From assembly GCA_963971285.1 (NCBI GenBank), contig OZ020252.1, forward strand, positions 13,305,662 through 13,369,661: 64,000 nucleotides of DNA. Reading direction: 5' to 3'. Made by a program: the position numbers and the translations under genes. Below are positions 1-58,059 of the stretch, in pieces; within the stretch, counting starts at the first letter, position 1; the number at the start of each line of letters is the position of its first letter. The notes beneath the pieces are model-generated. The model made no database searches and was not told where the DNA came from. It worked only from the letters and a program-made list of their open reading frames with translations. The stretch comes from Astropecten irregularis. Lineage: Eukaryota > Echinodermata > Asteroidea > Paxillosida > Astropectinidae.

Positions 1-285
1 AGTTGTTTTTCTTTCTTGATACATGTAGTTTTGGAACCCACATGTCCACAATCCCTCAACTGTGTTTTGAGACTGACCACTTGACCCCATGTGGACAAGA
101 GGCCAGAGAATCATTGACGTTGTTGTCACCGAAGCAGAGAGCACTGGGTCATTACTTTGAGCTGACATCAAGACAGCATGGGGGTCAAGGACAAGGGGTC
201 AGAGGTCACAAATCAAGGTCAACACCGTGACATGAACAACCAGGGGGCAGGATAACATGTGATATTCCCACTTTAGTTTTTAAGA

Positions 286-545
286 ATGAAAACAGACTAC
301 AGATTGATTTGAGGCTTTGCATGGTGACAATTGGTATGTGGTTCGGTTTGCGGAAACACCATGTAATAATCGTTTGTACTGCTAGGCACTGCTAGGACTA
401 GAGCAGGCTAGTCGAAACGTTGAGACCTAATTGCGAGAAGTGCGAACGATATAGATGTGCGAACGATATAGAAGTGCGAAAGTACGAACGATTTTTACAT
501 GGTGTTTCCGCAAACCGATCCACAGACTACAGATTATCGGGTGGT
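286..545. mobile_element. Foldback element (GACTAGAGCAGGCTAGTC family), copy 1
   Basis: Inverted arms GGTTTGCGGAAACACCATGT (about 340) and ACATGGTGTTTCCGCAAACC (about 497) enclose GCAGGCTAGTCGAAACGTTG and repeated TGCGAACGATATAGA. It ends about 30 bases before exon 23's donor. The remainder of 1-285 shows nothing I recognise. Confidence 0.65.
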
Positions 546-572
546 CGAAAACTGAGGAGAAATTGTTGTTAC

Positions 573-47697
<47,125 letters not shown>

Positions 47698-47714
47698 GCT
47701 GGACTGAGTCTTTC

Positions 47715-47757
47715 CCGCCTTTTATTTTCCAAGAGGTACCCAAACTCAGCCAATACT
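47715..47757 (-). promoter_or_regulatory. Possible core promoter of the large gene
   Basis: On the minus strand an ATTGG (inverted CCAAT, 47754-47750) and an ATAAAA (47725-47720) precede the start codon. The TATA-like box lies only about 23-28 bases upstream of the ATG, so a start site at the usual distance would leave almost no 5' UTR. Either the leader is very short or an upstream non-coding exon is used instead. The call rests on motifs only. Confidence 0.3.
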
Positions 47758-47914
47758 GTCCTTGCCAGTGTCGAAAGCCAACGTCCTGACTCGTCGATAT
47801 ATTTTCCAGACCCTGAGACTTGATAATCCCAGGATTTGGACAATTTATCTGCAAACATTAGGAAAGAAAGAAAGAAAACTGTTAAAAAATAAATAATTTA
47901 ATTAAAAAATTTAA

Positions 47915-48158
47915 TCATAAAATAACCACAAGGGAAACTGACTACTGCGTGTATCATTGAAACGATCCGTGGGGTATGGCGGTGTGTGCGTGGTTTCATG
48001 GCCTCAGACTGCCAAACGAACAAAGATAATTGACTATTGGGGACACCACCAACATAGTGCTGGATGGCTCAGTTGATAGACCTGTACCGTATTCAGGAGG
48101 TCGCCGGTTTGAATCCCATTCCAGTCAATTTTTCTTTGATCACTTTAAAAATTTGAAT
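47915..48158 (+). mobile_element. SINE-A copy upstream of the large gene
   Basis: It runs from AATAACCACAAGGGAAACTG to the tRNA-like core ending TTTCTTTGATCACTTT. Part of the middle block is deleted. Confidence 0.68.
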
Positions 48159-48406
48159 TTTTTTTAGTGATTTCTCAGGTCAGTTTTGATGGGTTATCTG
48201 TCCCATGGCCAATTAATAAGGCTGGATAATATGGAATTTCCGATAGTACAAACATCTTAAGCCAAATCCAATTTTATTTATGTGGCTATGGCTACTGTAG
48301 TTGCTAGGGGCAACAGTGTATGGGCCACAAGTAGATGAATGCTTACTAGTAACAGCTGTAGCCACAGCAACATTACAATGCACACAGTTTGTCTTGGTCT
48401 TGACCA

Positions 48407-48546
48407 GGGGTCGATTTCACTAAACTCATCGTAACTTACTATCAATCGTAGGACTATGATGCATTGCAGCTCTACATAGGATACGATGGGTTATCCTTCA
48501 TAACTGGAGTTTTGATCGATCGTAGGGCTTGGTGAAATCGACCCCT
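48407..48546. repeat. Foldback MITE (GGGGTCGATTTCAC), copy 2
   Basis: Both arms present; opposite orientation to copy 1. Confidence 0.7.
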
Positions 48547-48847
48547 GCTTCTAGAGTGCCTATTACACAACTACATTATTTTAAAAGCTGGAAAATCTTT
48601 CAGACCATTGGAACTGACCCAGTCAAATAAACTAATGATTTATCATTCACTTGTCCAAAATATTTTATGTTATCCTTGAAGTTCAATTTCTTTATAAATC
48701 TCTGTTCACTTTTCAAGGACTTTAAATTCTTTGAGAAAGATCCTGCATTATTGAAATGTGTCTAACTCTAAAAGTTTAAATTCAGTTAGTTTCCCTTGTG
48801 GTTATTTGATGATCTTTATAAATCTGGCAAACTGCAGACTGTATAAA

Positions 48848-50490
48848 TAAGACATAAGACATAAGAAAACTTTATTGATCTCCAATGGGAGAAATTACTC
48901 TGCTCGCATAGTATACATGTAGTTAAAAATACAACAAACGTTCATGAAGTAATAAAAGGACATATTATAAAATGCACATTAAACATTATACACGGATTAA
49001 AACAGGCGAACGCCCAATAGGCCATACAAAATAAAGATTATATAAATATAATTATGTATATATAAAAGAAATATCAATCATCTTTCATAAAATTCATTGA
49101 ATAATGTCATACCCGTTGGGACAAAGGATTGAAGATGACGGTTAGTGCGTGCAGCCGGCAGTCTCATTCTACCACTTCTGGGAATGATGTGACTAGTAAG
49201 TTCGCCGTTGAGTGGGTGGCTATTGTCTTCCAAAATGCGACTGAACACACCAGTCACACGCTCCCGGTAAAGAGAGTCCACCGACTGCAAACACAACCCT
49301 GTCATCCTCCCTATCTTTCTCACCAGACGATCAATCCTTTCTTTATCCTTCCTCGTAGCGTTCCCGCCCCAGCACGTCAAACAATAACTCCAAACCCCAC
49401 AAATCACTGATAAATAGAACGTCACAAGAATGTCATTGCTGACCTTAAAAGCATTCATTTTACGGAGACAGTACATGCGAGAATTAAGCCTTTTCATTAC
49501 GTAATCCAAATGATCATTCCAGCCGAGTTTGCTATCGAACATAACCCCAAGATATTTATAAGAATGAACTCTTTCAACACAGTTGCTATTAATAACAATG
49601 TTACTAGGCTTGCTCTTGTTTTTTCGGAAATCAATGACAAGTTCTTTAGTCTTAGCGACATTGAGCAGAAGATAATTATCTTTACAGTAACTAACAAAGC
49701 AATCAATTTCAGCTCTATAATTACTGTCATTATCGTGTTTAATAAGTCCTAGCAAAGCAGTATCATCGGCAAATTTAATAACTGGGCAGTCGGCGTGACC
49801 GGATCTAAAGTCGGAAGTGTAAACAGTGAAAAGGAATGGAGCCAACACTGTACCTTGTGGAGCACCTGTGTTGGTAACTATGCACTTAGACTGAACATTG
49901 TCCTTTAACTTAACAAATTGACTGCGATTCGTAAGAAAATCAAGAATAAGCCCCACCAGCTGATGAGGAACATCCATATTTAGCAACTTGCGGGTGAGGA
50001 GATGGGGTTGCATTGTGTTGAATGCCGAAGAAAAATCATAATACATTATACGCACAGAGTTACCATTTCTGGAGCCCTCTAAATGAGAATATAACTTATC
50101 CAACTTGTACACAATCGCATCCTCAGTACTGCGGTTGCTAACGTATGCAAACTGCAACGGGTCAACAAATTTAGTGACAATAGGCTTTAACTGATTCAAA
50201 AGAATTTTCTCAAACACTTTCATGGCAGCAGATGTAAGAGCAATGGGTCTCAAGTCATTCATACATTCGATGACAGGTTTTTTTGGAATAGGGACAATAC
50301 AAGAAGTCTTCCAGATGTCAGGTAACTTCTGTAAGCTAAAACACATATTAAAAATGGTCGTAAAAATATAACATAATTGGTCAGCACATGTTTTCAAAAT
50401 ACGAGGCATCACTGTGATGCCAATATCGTTCCAGTTGTTGATGATATTGTTGATGTTATTACCATTAGGCCTACTACCACTGATCTTGTT
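48848..50490 (-). mobile_element. 5'-truncated non-LTR retrotransposon
   Basis: The element runs from about 50490 to 48848 on the minus strand. It includes the reverse transcriptase frame, a short 3' UTR containing GAGATCAATAAAG, and a (TTATGTC)2-type tail instead of poly(A). Tails of short microsatellites are characteristic of CR1/L2/Rex1-like LINEs. The 5' boundary is uncertain because the sequence simply fades into non-coding DNA next to a SINE copy at 50512. Confidence 0.75.
49078..50412 (-). CDS. LINE reverse transcriptase, 5'-truncated (CR1/L2/Rex1-like)
   Basis: An uninterrupted 444-codon frame with all core reverse-transcriptase motifs: LRPIALTSAAMKVFEKIL, motif A MYYDFSSAFNTMQPHLL, motif B TGAPQGTVLAPFLF, motif C VIKFADDTALLGL, and YKYLGVMFDSKLGW. 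A C-terminal region with RLPAARTN follows. No endonuclease domain is present and the 5' end is lost, as expected for a truncated LINE insertion. The 3' tail (48848-49077) ends in repeated TTATGTC units. An open frame this long implies a fairly recent insertion. It lies in the intergenic region upstream of the large gene. Confidence 0.88.
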   Translation of the reverse strand: MMPRILKTCADQLCYIFTTIFNMCFSLQKLPDIWKTSCIVPIPKKPVIECMNDLRPIALTSAAMKVFEKILLNQLKPIVTKFVDPLQFAYVSNRSTEDAIVYKLDKLYSHLEGSRNGNSVRIMYYDFSSAFNTMQPHLLTRKLLNMDVPHQLVGLILDFLTNRSQFVKLKDNVQSKCIVTNTGAPQGTVLAPFLFTVYTSDFRSGHADCPVIKFADDTALLGLIKHDNDSNYRAEIDCFVSYCKDNYLLLNVAKTKELVIDFRKNKSKPSNIVINSNCVERVHSYKYLGVMFDSKLGWNDHLDYVMKRLNSRMYCLRKMNAFKVSNDILVTFYLSVICGVWSYCLTCWGGNATRKDKERIDRLVRKIGRMTGLCLQSVDSLYRERVTGVFSRILEDNSHPLNGELTSHIIPRSGRMRLPAARTNRHLQSFVPTGMTLFNEFYER

Positions 50491-50511
50491 TTAACAAGAC
50501 AAAAACATTGA

Positions 50512-50790
50512 AAAGTGAACAAAGAAGAAATTGACTGAAGCGGGATTCAAACCAGCGACCTTCTGTATACCGTACAGGCGCTCTACCAACTGAGCTATCC
50601 AGTCCTACATTGGTGGTGTCCCCAATAGTCAATTATCTTTGTTTGTTTGGCAGTCAGAAGCCATGAAACCACGCACACACCGCTACATCCCAGGGATCAT
50701 TTCATTGATACGCGCAGCAATGCTGCAACCTGAGAATAGTACGTGGGGAATCACTCAAAGAGGATACGGCTTTTTAATTAATATAATCAT
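50512..50790 (-). mobile_element. SINE-A copy next to the LINE
   Basis: Full-length unit on the minus strand with the CTCTACCAACTGAGCTATCC (inverse A box) and the AATGCTGCAACCTGAGAA block. It directly borders the truncated 5' end of the LINE. Confidence 0.7.
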
Positions 50791-52586
50791 CAAGACAAAA
50801 ACATTGTTATTAAACACTATTTGTATACAATTGTATTTGCCTCAATACTGTACATCACTTAGAATTGTTGTTCCCAGAATTTGTGTTAAACAAATTGATG
50901 ATTTCTATTGTTGTACATTTTGTACCATGGACCCAAATTTCAGTCTGAATTCACTTATTAAGAGAGTACTGGACTAAAGCATTTAACGCATGAGCGATAA
51001 ACAATTGTGGTTTAATACCATACTTGGAAACCGCACAAATGCAGGGCGGTCACTCTACATGTATTTCCTTCAAAACAAGTTTGAAAGAAAGCTCATTTGT
51101 CATTTTGAGCGGCTACAGCAAAGCTTTTAGGTGAACAAAACAACCTTTTCACTCAGTGAAGTGTCGTGCTTACATTACTGAATTTCCTATATGTACCTTA
51201 TGTTTGTCATCGTTTTATGATCGCAGAAAACCACATTCAATAAAAACATCAAGCGGTCTTCCATCTTCATGATCATTTATGTAAACAGAGACGTGTGTTT
51301 AGATTTCAATTCATCAAAAATACAGAAACAATTTTGTTTTGTAAAGGCTGTTACATGGCTCAACTAGCAAGCAAAATATGTAAGGCACAAATGTCCTTAT
51401 TATTTCCTTTGCATGTTTTGATTTGGCATGTAAACCACAAAATGGAAGTCACGTCTGGTTAAATATACTTTGACCTTCTTAATTTCCTGTGCTTCCCTCA
51501 ACAATGTCTTTTGATGCCCGTAAATCAAAGATAAGTACTGTACTCGTTGAAATTAATTCAGCGCTAAGGTAATATCATACTTTGGTTTTATCAAAGAAAT
51601 ACAGATTCATGGGCAAAAATATCAAGACAGATACAGTAACAGTCATCTGTGAACATTTCAGTCCCATATGGTGGCCACTATTTTAGCAAAGTTTGGTGAA
51701 AAACAGCCACAGTATTTCTTAAGTCTTTTCTCTTTTATTTTTGATCTTTTATTAAATGATCAAAAAGATTTTCGGTTGTTGTTTTCCTAATTTCTGGATA
51801 AATACACCATTTCAGGCGGAAACATTCTAATTAACAAATAATTAATGTGTTTTGAGGATCCCTTCTTATCACAATTCCCGTAATAAGAACCCTTATTATT
51901 TTTATTACCTGCCAATGGCAAATGAAACGGTGGTCATCTCTGGGATTCTTCCCTAGCCCCTTTCCCTCCACCAAAAGGCCAATCAATGGTGGAAACAAAA
52001 TGCCAAGCAGCTAGCCTACAGCACAGATTTCCCCTATCTTTGATTTTAATGCTGAGAGCGAAAGAACTAGTGCCAGTGACTTTCAAAAAAACACCGAGTA
52101 CTTAAGCCACGAACCAGTCAGTCACCGATCAGATCATGGGTCAATGAACGCAGATTCACGGTGGACCTGTTGCAAGTACATGGGTCACCACGAAGCTACG
52201 TAGACCATCGGAGACATTGAGTGGTGCAGTGGGACCACGATCGATTTTATTTGTTGAGATTTCCCAGCATGTCGAAAATGAACACCAATGCAGTACCAGT
52301 CCTTTCGTACCAATGCCTGTGTTTATCAGAAGTTGATAATTATAAGTTTCTTACCTCAGAAAGTGGCCAGAAGTTAACTTCCAATACTGGGCTCCAGTAG
52401 AGAGTGCATGCCCATGCGATGGCTCCCCTAGTCCACCGTGTACTGTGCGTGTAGTTAGTGTATATACAGCAAAGATCCTACTTTGGTGTAGTATACGGCA
52501 CTTTCTCTGTCTGTCTTACAACTTTGTTGTTACTTCTTGCTTGCTGGAAAACGAGGGCGCTATTCCGTAAAGACGGTCTCTGCGTC
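50791..52586. other. Intergenic sequence, mostly unremarkable
   Basis: Apart from a truncated MITE1 at 51565-51832 I see no gene or named repeat. 52430-52580 has a short frame with a hydrophobic stretch but no support. Confidence 0.45.
51565..51832. mobile_element. MITE1 copy, truncated
   Basis: It starts AAGGTAATATCATACTTTGG and runs past the GATC centre to TTTCAGGCGGAAAC, then stops without the right end. Confidence 0.65.
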
Positions 52587-52971
52587 TTAAAGGGATTGCA
52601 TACGTTTGGTAATTTGAGCCTACTGTTTGTTTCAAACCAATATAATTGAATATATATACCATAAAACTAACCTGTGAAAGTTTCAATTCAAAAGGTGGTA
52701 CCGTTTTTGAGTTTTGGCGACAAACTAGAGCGGTTATTTCACGCCAGAGAACAGTTAGTCAATAGCTGAGAAGCGTTACGGCCATGAACGCTTCTCAGAT
52801 TCAGTAATTTTTGGAGATAAAAAGTGACATATTTTTCCATAACCGCGGTACTTCGAATTGAACGTTTCTCAATATGCATTATACTATCCAAAGCAGCTGT
52901 ACTTCTCACCAAGTAAGTTTTTATGGCCATACATTTTCAGAGTCATTACCAAACGTATGCAATGCCTTTAA
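52587..52971. mobile_element. MITE5 copy 2
   Basis: Nearly identical to 45671-46055 across its length, which implies recent movement. It shares its right TTTAAA with the neighbouring MITE1. Confidence 0.8.
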
Positions 52972-54275
52972 AGGTAGTATCATACTTTGGTAAGAAACCA
53001 AAACAGAAATTTTCACCGAGTTACGTACATCTTACAGGGTATGAAGATGGTGGTGGTAGAAACATACCGTTATTTCTTTTTTCGCCTGAAATGGTGTATT
53101 TATCCAGAAATGAGTAAAACAACGACCGAAAATCTTTTTGATCTTTTAAAAGAGAAAAAATAAAAGAGAAAAGACTTAAGAAATACTGTCGCTGTTTTTC
53201 ACTGTTTTCTCAAAAAGTGGGCACCGTATTAGACTGAAATTTTCACAGATGACTGTTAATGTATCTTTCCTGGTATTTTTGCCCATGAATCTGTATTTCT
53301 TTGATAAAAACCAAAGTATGATACTACTTTAAAGGTAATATCTTACTTTGGTTTTTGTCAAAGAAATAACAAGGATTGGGCAAAAATATCAAGAATATTA
53401 TATCTGCATACCGAAACAGACATCTTCACAGATTGACCTATAACTTACAGAGTGTAAATATGGTGATGATAGAAACATATACCGTTAACATTTTACTGCC
53501 TGAAATGCTGTTTTTATCCAGAAAAGAGTAAAACCATTGAGCTAAATTATTTTTTATCTTTAAAGGTTGTATCATACTTTGGTAAGAGACCAAAACAGAA
53601 ATGTTCGCAGATTTACATATAACTTGCAGGGTATGAAGCAGTAGTTTAGACACGTCCTCAGACCTGGGGGAGGGGAGGGGGGGGGGGGGGTTGATCGTGT
53701 AGCTGGGTCGTACTTCCATATTACAAAATCATTTTTTATATATATAAAAAGTGAAAACCTGGGGGGGGGGGGGTTGCAACCCCCCTAGCCCCCGGGAACT
53801 ACGCCCATGGTATGAAGATGGTGGTGGTAGAAACATACCGTTAACGTGATTCCGCCTGAAATGGTGTATTTATCCAGAAATTAGTAAAACAACGACCGAA
53901 AATCTTTTTTGATCTTTTAAAAGAGAAAACACTTAAAAAATACCGTGGTCGTTTTTCGCTGCTTTCTCAAAAAGTGGACAACGTATGGGACTGAAATTTT
54001 CACAGATTACTTTTACTGTATCTTCCTTGATATTTTTACCCATGAATCTGTATTTCTTTGACAAAAACATGGCACAGTATGATACTTCCTTTAAAGATAA
54101 CAAATGAAAGAGAAAAGACTTAAGAAATACTGTGGCCGTTTTTCACTGTTTTCTCAAAATGTGAGCACCGTGTGGGACTGAAATTTTCACAGATGACATC
54201 GTCCTTGAAATTTTTCGCACACGAATCTGTATTTCTTTGACAAAAAACAAAGAATGATATTACCTTTAAGGACAC
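52968..54275. mobile_element. Chain of four MITE1 copies joined at TTTAAA
   Basis: Copies at 52968-53337, 53332-53564, 53562-54092 (with an insertion at 53638-53805) and 54090-54275 abut one another, sharing single TTTAAA junctions. A MITE5 abuts the left side at 52968. The pattern fits repeated insertion into TTAA sites created at element ends. Confidence 0.75.
53638..53805. mobile_element. Short insertion with 9 bp duplication inside a MITE
   Basis: Flanked by GGTATGAAG on both sides and interrupting a MITE1 copy at a known internal position. Ends read CAGTAGTTTAGAC and GGGAACTACGCCC, partly inverted. Two long G runs and an inverse C-rich stretch make it strongly self-complementary. The duplication length suggests hAT or MULE. 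Confidence 0.65.
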
Positions 54276-54392
54276 CACCAACATAGGGCTGGGTAGCTTA
54301 ATTGCTAAAAAAGAAACCGGTACGGTATATTTCCAGAGGTTGCTGGTTCGAATCTCGCTCCAGACAATGTTTCTTTGTTCACTTTGCAATGA
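54268..54392 (+). mobile_element. SINE-A copy, partial
   Basis: The core has a damaged A box (GTAGCTTAATTGCTAAAAAA) and a B box GCTGGTTCGAATCTCGC. It follows the MITE1 chain directly. Confidence 0.6.
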
Positions 54393-54785
54393 CCATGTAT
54401 AATTACTAACTTCACTGCGAGAAATCCGGCAATTTCTCATGCAGTTTGACTGACAATGCTGAAAATCAAAGTTTAAATTTCATTTATTGAAATTTTTACA
54501 GTCGAGTGAATACAGAATAATTATACATGTGTAGTTTCTTCTACTTACTGATTTTATCATGAAGTAGATATATATTCTCAGAATGAGACTGTGACTTTAT
54601 TGGCATCTGGTATTCTCGGCTACCGACAGAGCCCAAATCACTAATTAAAACGGACACCATTGAGCGAGCTTGGACAAATTTTGACAGGAAAAATCCTTAT
54701 TGCTATGACAACTAGATGACCAGTGCAGGTGTTTGTCAGTTTCACTTTTCCATTTAATACGGCCCTGTCAAGCCAGTCGGACCAG

Positions 54786-54923
54786 TGGTCGATTTCACGA
54801 AGCCCTACGATCGATCGTAACTCGAGATAACCCATGGTATCCTATACCCCTACGTGTGGCTACAAGGAATCATGTCCTGCGATTGACAGTAAGTTACGAT
54901 GAGTTTTGCTGAAATCGACCGGC
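54786..54923. repeat. Foldback MITE (GGTCGATTTCACGAAGCCC), copy 3
   Basis: Arms GGTCGATTTCACGAAGCCCT and TGCTGAAATCGACC, about 260 bases upstream of the lectin start codon. Confidence 0.7.
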
Positions 54924-55186
54924 TGAAGTTTTACGCTGGGAGTCGGCGAATAGCTCTTATTACCACGAAACCAACGGCTCTATCTATAATCCTCGCGTTG
55001 AATCAATAATAGGCCTACGTCCGTTGAAATGTCACCATTCGACCATAGCATGTTCATTCATAATTGAAAGTCAAATCACAGTAATTCGAGACGCACAATT
55101 TCAAACAACCAAGTCACTATCAACAACTGTAGCTGTTGGTCAAGTTGCTTGACCGAACTCTACCCAGGACTGACGAAGAACTTAAA

Positions 55187-55312
55187 ATGACGAGTGCAAG
55201 ACGAGTGATCATCTTGGTCGGACTGGTCTGCCTCGCTCGGTTGACTGAGCCCCGTTGCAATGGCGAATGTCCTGACGGGTGGTTGAAATTCAGAGATCAT
55301 TCTTGCATCAAG
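55187..55312 (+). CDS. C-type lectin exon 1
   Basis: 42 codons from the ATG at 55187 to the donor AAG|gtaaaa. A hydrophobic signal peptide is followed by the CP-x-GW opening of long-form C-type lectin domains, including the extra N-terminal Cys pair. Confidence 0.87.
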
Positions 55313-57059
55313 GTAAAAGTGTTTTTTATCATTTTATGGCATGGTCTTGGGGTTGGGTTGGGCTATGAGAAACAATTGCTATTAACCATGAAATGAACAT
55401 TATATAAAATTATTCGATGATGAAATAAGTGCAAATAAGTATGACCTTTAATAGCCTTTAATTTTTGAGTTATTTATATATATTTATTATTCATCTATTT
55501 ATTCATTTATTTATTCACTCACCATTTCCAACATCGAAACAATCGTCATTATTACAGGAATTAACGGTTAAGCAAAAACAGCAATAATTATTCACAGCGA
55601 ACCTAATAAAAATTTTTTTTCTTGATTTCTTGATCCATTCTTAATGGTAAAAACTAATGGAAAAGTAATAGGCCTAATCTGAAAAAGCAGAAATTGCACG
55701 ATTAATTTTGTCTCGAAACTTCCAAGGCTGTCAACACCGAAAACATAACATATCCAACGGCGTATGAAGTGAAAACGGCGCCCGGGGCAAACGCTGACAT
55801 TGCGCCCCTAATTCCAACTTCTGATGCCAATGAAAAACAAAACAAAAGACCACACAGCCAATTTGAAATTGGAATCTTTCTTTATTCATTCGACAATAGA
55901 TTTCCAATAACTTCAATTCTATACAGCTATACCTTTTCTTTGTTTGTTAGTTGTTGTTTTGCCTTTACGTTTTGTGTGCCCCCTAGAAAGTTGCGCCCGG
56001 AGCGCGAGAAAACCCCCGCTACGGGTCTTGGTCTAAGGGTCGACCGTTTGATCTCGACTCCAACATTGTTAGCAGATAACAAAAAGAAACCGAGATTTGT
56101 TAATGTTTAATCCTATTTTAATTTCACTTTTGAATAACAATTAATGACACTTATCTTGAAAAGCAGCTTTCATGATACTATTCACATGAAAAACGAAGGA
56201 TTTCACAAAAATGAGGATTCAATGGATATTTGAAGGCAGATAACTATGTCTTCCCTTGCTCATTTTTCCTGACTGAGGCATCATTTGAAAGGTCAGGAAA
56301 TGTAGTGACTAAAAAAATGTGATTGATTCTTTAAAATACAACTATCGTTGTGCAAACTACTTTTTTGATAGCATTGCTTCATATTGTCTTTACTCACTCA
56401 TGCGTGAAGTGTGTCACATGAATGGTGTCATATGAAAGCTGAGAAAATGGGCTTTTCAGATACGTGTAATTTATTATTCAAAAGTGAAATTAAAATAGGA
56501 TTAAACAGTAACAAATCTCAGTTTCTCAATTTCTGGATAAATACACCATTTCAGGCGGAAAAATTGTAACGGTATGTTTCTACTTCCACCAATCTTCATA
56601 CCCTGTTTTTACGTAAATCTGTGAACATTTCTGTTTTGGTTTCTTACCAAAGTATGATACTACTTTTAAACTCAGATTTCTACCGTTCGGAAAACCTGGC
56701 CCGTGGCAGAGGCCGTCTGCCGGACGCTGGGAAGTGACTCCCACCTGATCAGCATCAGAGAGGAGGCAGATAACGCAGCCGTGAGCGCCTTGGCTGTGCC
56801 CAACGCCGCCACATGGATCGGTCTCAACGACGTCGAGACCGAGGGTGACTGGACCTGGGTCTGCAGCGGCGGTGACCAGGGCCCGGACAGGTGGATCGCC
56901 GGGTCCAGCTACGGGGCCTTCGCGGTCGGAGAGCCCAACGACCACGGCGACCTCGGCGAAGATTGTGTCACTTTCGAGGTATCTTCCGCTGGCGCCTCAA
57001 AATGGAACGACTTAAATTGTAATCAGGAGAGGAATTTCATTTGCCAGAAACCACTTTAA
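55187..57059 (+). CDS. Secreted C-type lectin (2 exons, 169 residues)
   Basis: Exon 1 (55187-55312) encodes a signal peptide (MTSARRVIILVGLVCLARL) and the start of the lectin fold (CNGECPDGWLKFRDHSC). Exon 2 (56676-57059) carries the rest and the stop. The phase-0 junction reads HSCIK|ISTVRKTW. Lectin-fold landmarks: WIGLND at residues 89-94, the calcium/sugar motif EPN at 128-130, WND at 152-154, and a final FICQKPL. EPN usually favours mannose-type sugars; this is family knowledge, not a test. Length and single-domain layout match secreted immune lectins common in marine invertebrates. A possible AATAAA lies at 57202. An in-frame upstream TTG at 55136 is not needed. Confidence 0.88.
56086..56527. 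mobile_element. Inverted-repeat element in the lectin intron
   Basis: Arms GAAACCGAGATTTGTTAATG and its inverse, extending through TTAATCCTATTTTAATTTCA (about 60 bp). About 440 bp in length. It directly borders the MITE1 half copy. Confidence 0.7.
56517..56670. mobile_element. MITE1 half copy ending at the lectin acceptor
   Basis: The right half of MITE1 (from TTTCTGGATAAATACACC) ends in ACCAAAGTATGATACTACTT plus TTAAA at 56670, directly followed by ctcag and exon 2 of the lectin. Confidence 0.75.
56676..57059 (+). CDS. C-type lectin exon 2
   Basis: 127 codons plus TAA, GC-rich compared with the surrounding intron. The acceptor is ctcag at 56671-56675. The sequence immediately upstream is the end of a MITE (TACTTTTAAA), so the usual pyrimidine tract is poor and partly supplied by the transposon. 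Confidence 0.87.
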   Translation: MSTVRKTWPVAEAVCRTLGSDSHLISIREEADNAAVSALAVPNAATWIGLNDVETEGDWTWVCSGGDQGPDRWIAGSSYGAFAVGEPNDHGDLGEDCVTFEVSSAGASKWNDLNCNQERNFICQKPL

Positions 57060-58059
57060 AGTGACTTCTGTTACGATTCTCTTGTTGGCAATCTTGTATT
57101 GATGATAAAGAAAATGATAATGGATGTATTTAGCGGCCCTAATAATAACAATTACCGAGAATGAGTATTTAGGGAGACACTCCAATAGATTTATGCACTA
57201 AAATAAACACTTCTTTTTACCATGTTAGGAAAATCCCAGCTGAACCAAACTTTATAAAAAAAGGTTTTAGACAACAAGAATTCAACAAAACATTTCAAAC
57301 ATTTAAATTCATGCAAAGTTCTTGTATATAGGCGCTGTCTCCAACTGGACAGGGCCAGTCAGTCTCCTAGTGTAGCATACTGGCCAGACTATTGAGTATT
57401 ATCAAATATTATTTGTGCACAAACGTATATGAACTACGACCCAGCTAGATGATTGTAAACCTAATATCTTGAGCCTTCAAACTTTAGGTGTTAATAAACC
57501 GAAATTAAATTGCATTGAAATGAATTGAATATTGTTCTTAACTTTTTTGGAAAATAAAAAAACTGCCTGTTTGGGGCTTTGTGGCCTAGGCCTATCTTGT
57601 GTTGTATTATTAACCAATGATGTAATTGATAAAATATACTTTTTCATTTTCATATTAGAGAATAAAAGAAATATTTCCATTTCTTTTCTTTTGATGGGAA
57701 AAAAAATTAACATCATTCTTGACAAGACTTGATCTCCTTGATCTATTACCTCCAAAATCAAGTAGTAAAATAGTGTAATTAAAATAAATAATACTATTTG
57801 CAGGGATGAAATTTCTCAAATTTTAATCTGATTTCAGATGTTCTTTTATTGGATTTCAGATTTTGTTTTTTTTCCTCACAGGCTGTTTACAAATGTATAG
57901 GAGATTTTCAGAATTCAGATTTTGTTATGCAAGTTCATTCAGATATTTTTTATCATTGGTCAATTTCATCCCTGTATTTGATAGAGTATAATTAAATTGA
58001 TAGCACAATAGAACTTAAAGTCTGTGGGATGTAGAAAGTCTTGAATTCATATTGGGAAG
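57060..58059. other. Lectin 3' UTR and intergenic sequence
   Basis: A candidate polyadenylation signal AATAAA lies at 57202-57207, 143 bases past the lectin stop. Beyond it only AT-rich DNA and a diverged repeat with CAGATTTTG motifs (57800-57970) are visible. Confidence 0.45.

Noticed and set aside
3-230. 75-codon frame at the left edge as a gene, or as the next exon of the large gene on the other strand
   Set aside because: Neither strand shows Cys-rich VWC sequence or convincing splice sites with the required phase.
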